From assembly GCA_018814305.1 (NCBI GenBank), contig JAHJAA010000022.1, positions 1 through 64,000 of the forward strand: a DNA stretch of 64,000 bases, in the 5' to 3' direction. The position numbers and the translations under genes were made by a program. The DNA is from Pseudomonadota bacterium. Its GTDB lineage: Bacteria; Desulfobacterota; Desulfobulbia; Desulfobulbales; JAGXFP01. This document shows positions 62,202-64,000 of this stretch, in pieces. Numbering within the stretch: position 1 is the stretch's first letter; each line of letters begins with the position of its first letter. Below the pieces are notes generated by a model that saw nothing but the letters and a program-made list of their open reading frames with translations, made no database searches and was not told the origin of the DNA.

Positions 62202-62822
62202 ATGTTCTCTCTACTCACCACCGGCCTACTGCTGGGCCTTTCAGCAGGTCTTGCCCCGGGCCCGCTCATGACCATGGTCATCGCTGAAAGCCTCAATCAC
62301 GGCCCCCGCGGGGGAATACGAATGGCCCTGGCCCCAGCAATAACCGATCTACCAATCATCCTTTTCACCCTGCTGATCCTGGCCCGACTCGACCATTTTC
62401 AATTACTGATGGCCGCTATCTCACTTATCGGGGCGCTGGTCGTCGCTGGATTAGGCATTGACAGCCTTAAAGCACGCCCCCCCGATAGCCCCATGGCGAA
62501 TCCTCCCAGCAATGCCCTCACCAAGGGAGTCATCATCAATCTCACCAGCCCCCATCCCTATCTCTTCTGGTTCAGTGTCGGTGGGCCAATCTTACTCCGT
62601 GCCGATAAAGAACACGGCCTCCTCGCAGCTGCAGGTTTTTTGGCCACCTTTTATGCACTCCTGATCGGAACCAAGATAGGAATCGCCCTGATCAGTGGTC
62701 GGGCCGGCAAGGCGCTCTCCGGCCCCTTAATTGGAGGAATCCGAAAAGTCCTCGGCTTGACCCTTATCCTTTTCGCGGCTCTGCTGGTCCGGCATGCCCT
62801 CAGTTTATGGGGCCTTTTTTAA
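62202..62822 (+). CDS. LysE/RhtB-family amino acid exporter
   Basis: A 206-residue inner-membrane exporter with six helices. The family signature LGLSAGLAPGPLMTMVIAES is at the N-terminus, and KGVIINLTSPHPYLFWFSVG lies in the middle. Substrates of the family are amino acids and related compounds; the specific one is unknown. The gene is 11 bases after the Nth-like gene and likely shares its transcript. Confidence 0.88.
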   Translation: MFSLLTTGLLLGLSAGLAPGPLMTMVIAESLNHGPRGGIRMALAPAITDLPIILFTLLILARLDHFQLLMAAISLIGALVVAGLGIDSLKARPPDSPMANPPSNALTKGVIINLTSPHPYLFWFSVGGPILLRADKEHGLLAAAGFLATFYALLIGTKIGIALISGRAGKALSGPLIGGIRKVLGLTLILFAALLVRHALSLWGLF

Positions 62823-63028
62823 CCCGGTCCCAATGAATCTATTAACGATGATATCCCCTTTTTATCTCACTAAAGTCAAATCTGGATTATTGAAACCATT
62901 CCCAACATCTGCACTTTCCGATTGACGCCAGCCTGTTTTACCCGACATAGTAAGATCATCTCTCTTTCTATTCAGAATTCACGAAGCGCCCCATTACTCA
63001 TGCACAGGGGACAGATCAGGGAACGTTT

Positions 63029-63685
63029 ATGAGCTCGGAGCAGGGAAAACGCAACACCCTGAACATGGTACAGGGCGGACTCTGCCTTTGCCTCGCCGTA
63101 CTCATGCTGGCCGGAGCGTGGTCTCTTCCCTTTCTCTACGAATCCACTTCTATCCTCTATAAATTCGGGATGGACAAGGTACTGCTCCGTTCAGGGAAAG
63201 TGATGGGGCTGACCGTTGGTGTCTTACTTTTTTTCCAACTGACAGCCGTGTCCCACCTGGCCTTCCTGGAGCGAATCTTTTCCCGGACACCCCTCCTACA
63301 CTTTCATCAAAACAACGGCCTCGGCCTTACCCTGCTAATTCTTATCCATCCCCTCCTCATCCGGGGTGCCGATAACTTTGCTTCATATCATCTGGAAAAG
63401 AAATACTGGCCCGAATTCATCGGGGCAGCCCTCTTCTTGTTGCTCATTCTTTTTGTTTTATCGGCCCGCTTCCGGGCACGACTGCCCCTAAAGTATCAAA
63501 CCTGGTTAAGGGTACATCGGTTGGGAGCTGTCATCATTCTTGGTCTTTTTTTTATTCATCTCCTCTTTGTCAGTGATACCTTCCACGGTGGGCTCCCCCG
63601 GTCCCTGGCCCTGGCCCTTGGAGGCGCTGAGACCTTCTTGTTAATCAAGATTTTCAGCCGGGCTCTCTTTGGCAGCAACAAATAA
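63029..63685 (+). CDS. Ferric-reductase-like/b-type heme membrane protein
   Basis: A 218-residue protein with six to seven helices. Two His-bearing helices fit the ferric reductase-like transmembrane domain (PF01794): LHFHQNNGLGLTLLILIHPL and WLRVHRLGAVIILGLFFIHL, where His pairs 13-14 residues apart bind b-type hemes. It has no flavin domain, like YedZ/MsrQ-type proteins, so it probably takes electrons from a partner. It stands alone, with a YceI gene about 130 bases downstream. Confidence 0.78.
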   Translation: MSSEQGKRNTLNMVQGGLCLCLAVLMLAGAWSLPFLYESTSILYKFGMDKVLLRSGKVMGLTVGVLLFFQLTAVSHLAFLERIFSRTPLLHFHQNNGLGLTLLILIHPLLIRGADNFASYHLEKKYWPEFIGAALFLLLILFVLSARFRARLPLKYQTWLRVHRLGAVIILGLFFIHLLFVSDTFHGGLPRSLALALGGAETFLLIKIFSRALFGSNK

Positions 63686-63819
63686 GACTCCGCTGAATAC
63701 TCTTTTTTTCAAACGACCAGGCGGTTGATGATTTACAGGACATCCAATCACCCTTACACTCTCCTCAAAGGGCGGACGTAATCGGCCATTAAATGAAAAA
63801 GCATCCAAGGAGATCTGAC

Positions 63820-64000
63820 ATGAAAAAACTAACATTTTTCGTATTCATGATGTTTTTTTTAACTTCCATCCCGGCCATGGCCCAGCAATGGAAACTGGAT
63901 CAGGTTCATACCGGTTTTTTGTTTGAGATTGACCATATCTATGCCACAATCCGCGGTCAATTTACCGATTTTACCGGTGATGTGGTCTTCGACCCCGCAG
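63820..64000 (+). CDS. YceI-family periplasmic protein (partial)
   Basis: The first 60 residues are in the window. The signal peptide KKLTFFVFMMFFLTSIPAMA is followed by QQWKLDQVHTGFLFEIDHIY and FTDFTGDVVFDPA, the start of a YceI lipid-binding barrel. Such proteins bind polyisoprenoid lipids and are often encoded near b-type cytochromes, as here. An AAGGAGA site is 8 bases upstream. It continues beyond the window. Confidence 0.88.
   Translation, partial: MKKLTFFVFMMFFLTSIPAMAQQWKLDQVHTGFLFEIDHIYATIRGQFTDFTGDVVFDPA

Noticed and set aside
62188-62260. Selenocysteine insertion hairpin after the TGA of the Nth-like gene
   Set aside because: A possible stem (CTACTGCTG with CAGCAGG) starts about 30 bases away, farther than the bacterial element, and the read-through peptide looks random.

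Overview
The window looks like part of a Desulfobacterota (former Deltaproteobacteria) chromosome from an anaerobe with strong extracellular electron transfer capacity. The evidence is the set of multiheme c-type cytochromes with doubled CXXCH spacing, an Mrp/Mbh-type antiporter operon and a GldFG-like ABC system. I cannot place the genus; a Desulfobulbales or Desulfuromonadales relative is a guess. Bases 1 to about 34.5 kb are visibly more A+T rich than the right half.

Layout. (1) 0-3 kb is mobile-element debris: the edge of an ISL3-like insertion sequence, a Rep_3-type plasmid initiator gene whose frame is broken only by TGA codons, an iteron array with a 21-bp period upstream of it, the C-terminal stump of one tyrosine integrase and one complete P4-type integrase. 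(2) 3-11 kb holds housekeeping genes (groEL, groES, ilvE, an AI-2E permease) and a large repeat lipoprotein. (3) 11.2-12 kb holds tRNA-Pro, tRNA-Asn and a long foldback element. (4) 12-38.8 kb is a cytochrome island with about 93 heme-attachment motifs in eight proteins. Two are hexaheme proteins with the motif order of the Geobacter filament cytochrome OmcS. The others carry 26 (a lipoprotein), 16, 16, 10, 8 and 5 motifs. Between them lie beta-propellers, a parvulin-type foldase, three CsgG/LpoB-like proteins, a predicted beta-barrel, an OB-fold lipoprotein and a cysteine-less thioredoxin-like TPR protein. (5) 39-46.8 kb is a co-directional operon for an Mrp/Mbh-like cation/proton antiporter. 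(6) 46.9-64 kb holds two TPR-sulfotransferases, an ABC/GldG-like export locus, htpG, a rhodanese lipoprotein, mntP, a ThiC/BzaF-family gene, an Nth-like glycosylase, a LysE exporter, a ferric-reductase-like membrane protein and the start of a YceI protein.

How the parts may work together (inference). The cytochrome island reads as a periplasm-to-surface electron route. Soluble multihemes would carry electrons across the periplasm, the beta-barrel plus a multiheme would cross the outer membrane, the 26-heme lipoprotein would act at the outer membrane, and the two OmcS-like proteins could polymerise into surface filaments. The foldase, propellers and CsgG-like proteins would assist folding or export. 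The island holds two similar modules, each with a multiheme gene, then a propeller gene, then a hexaheme OmcS-like gene. The Mrp-type operon diverges from the end of the island and would handle ion and proton balance.

Limits: all calls come from reading the sequence by eye. No database search, alignment or folding program was run.
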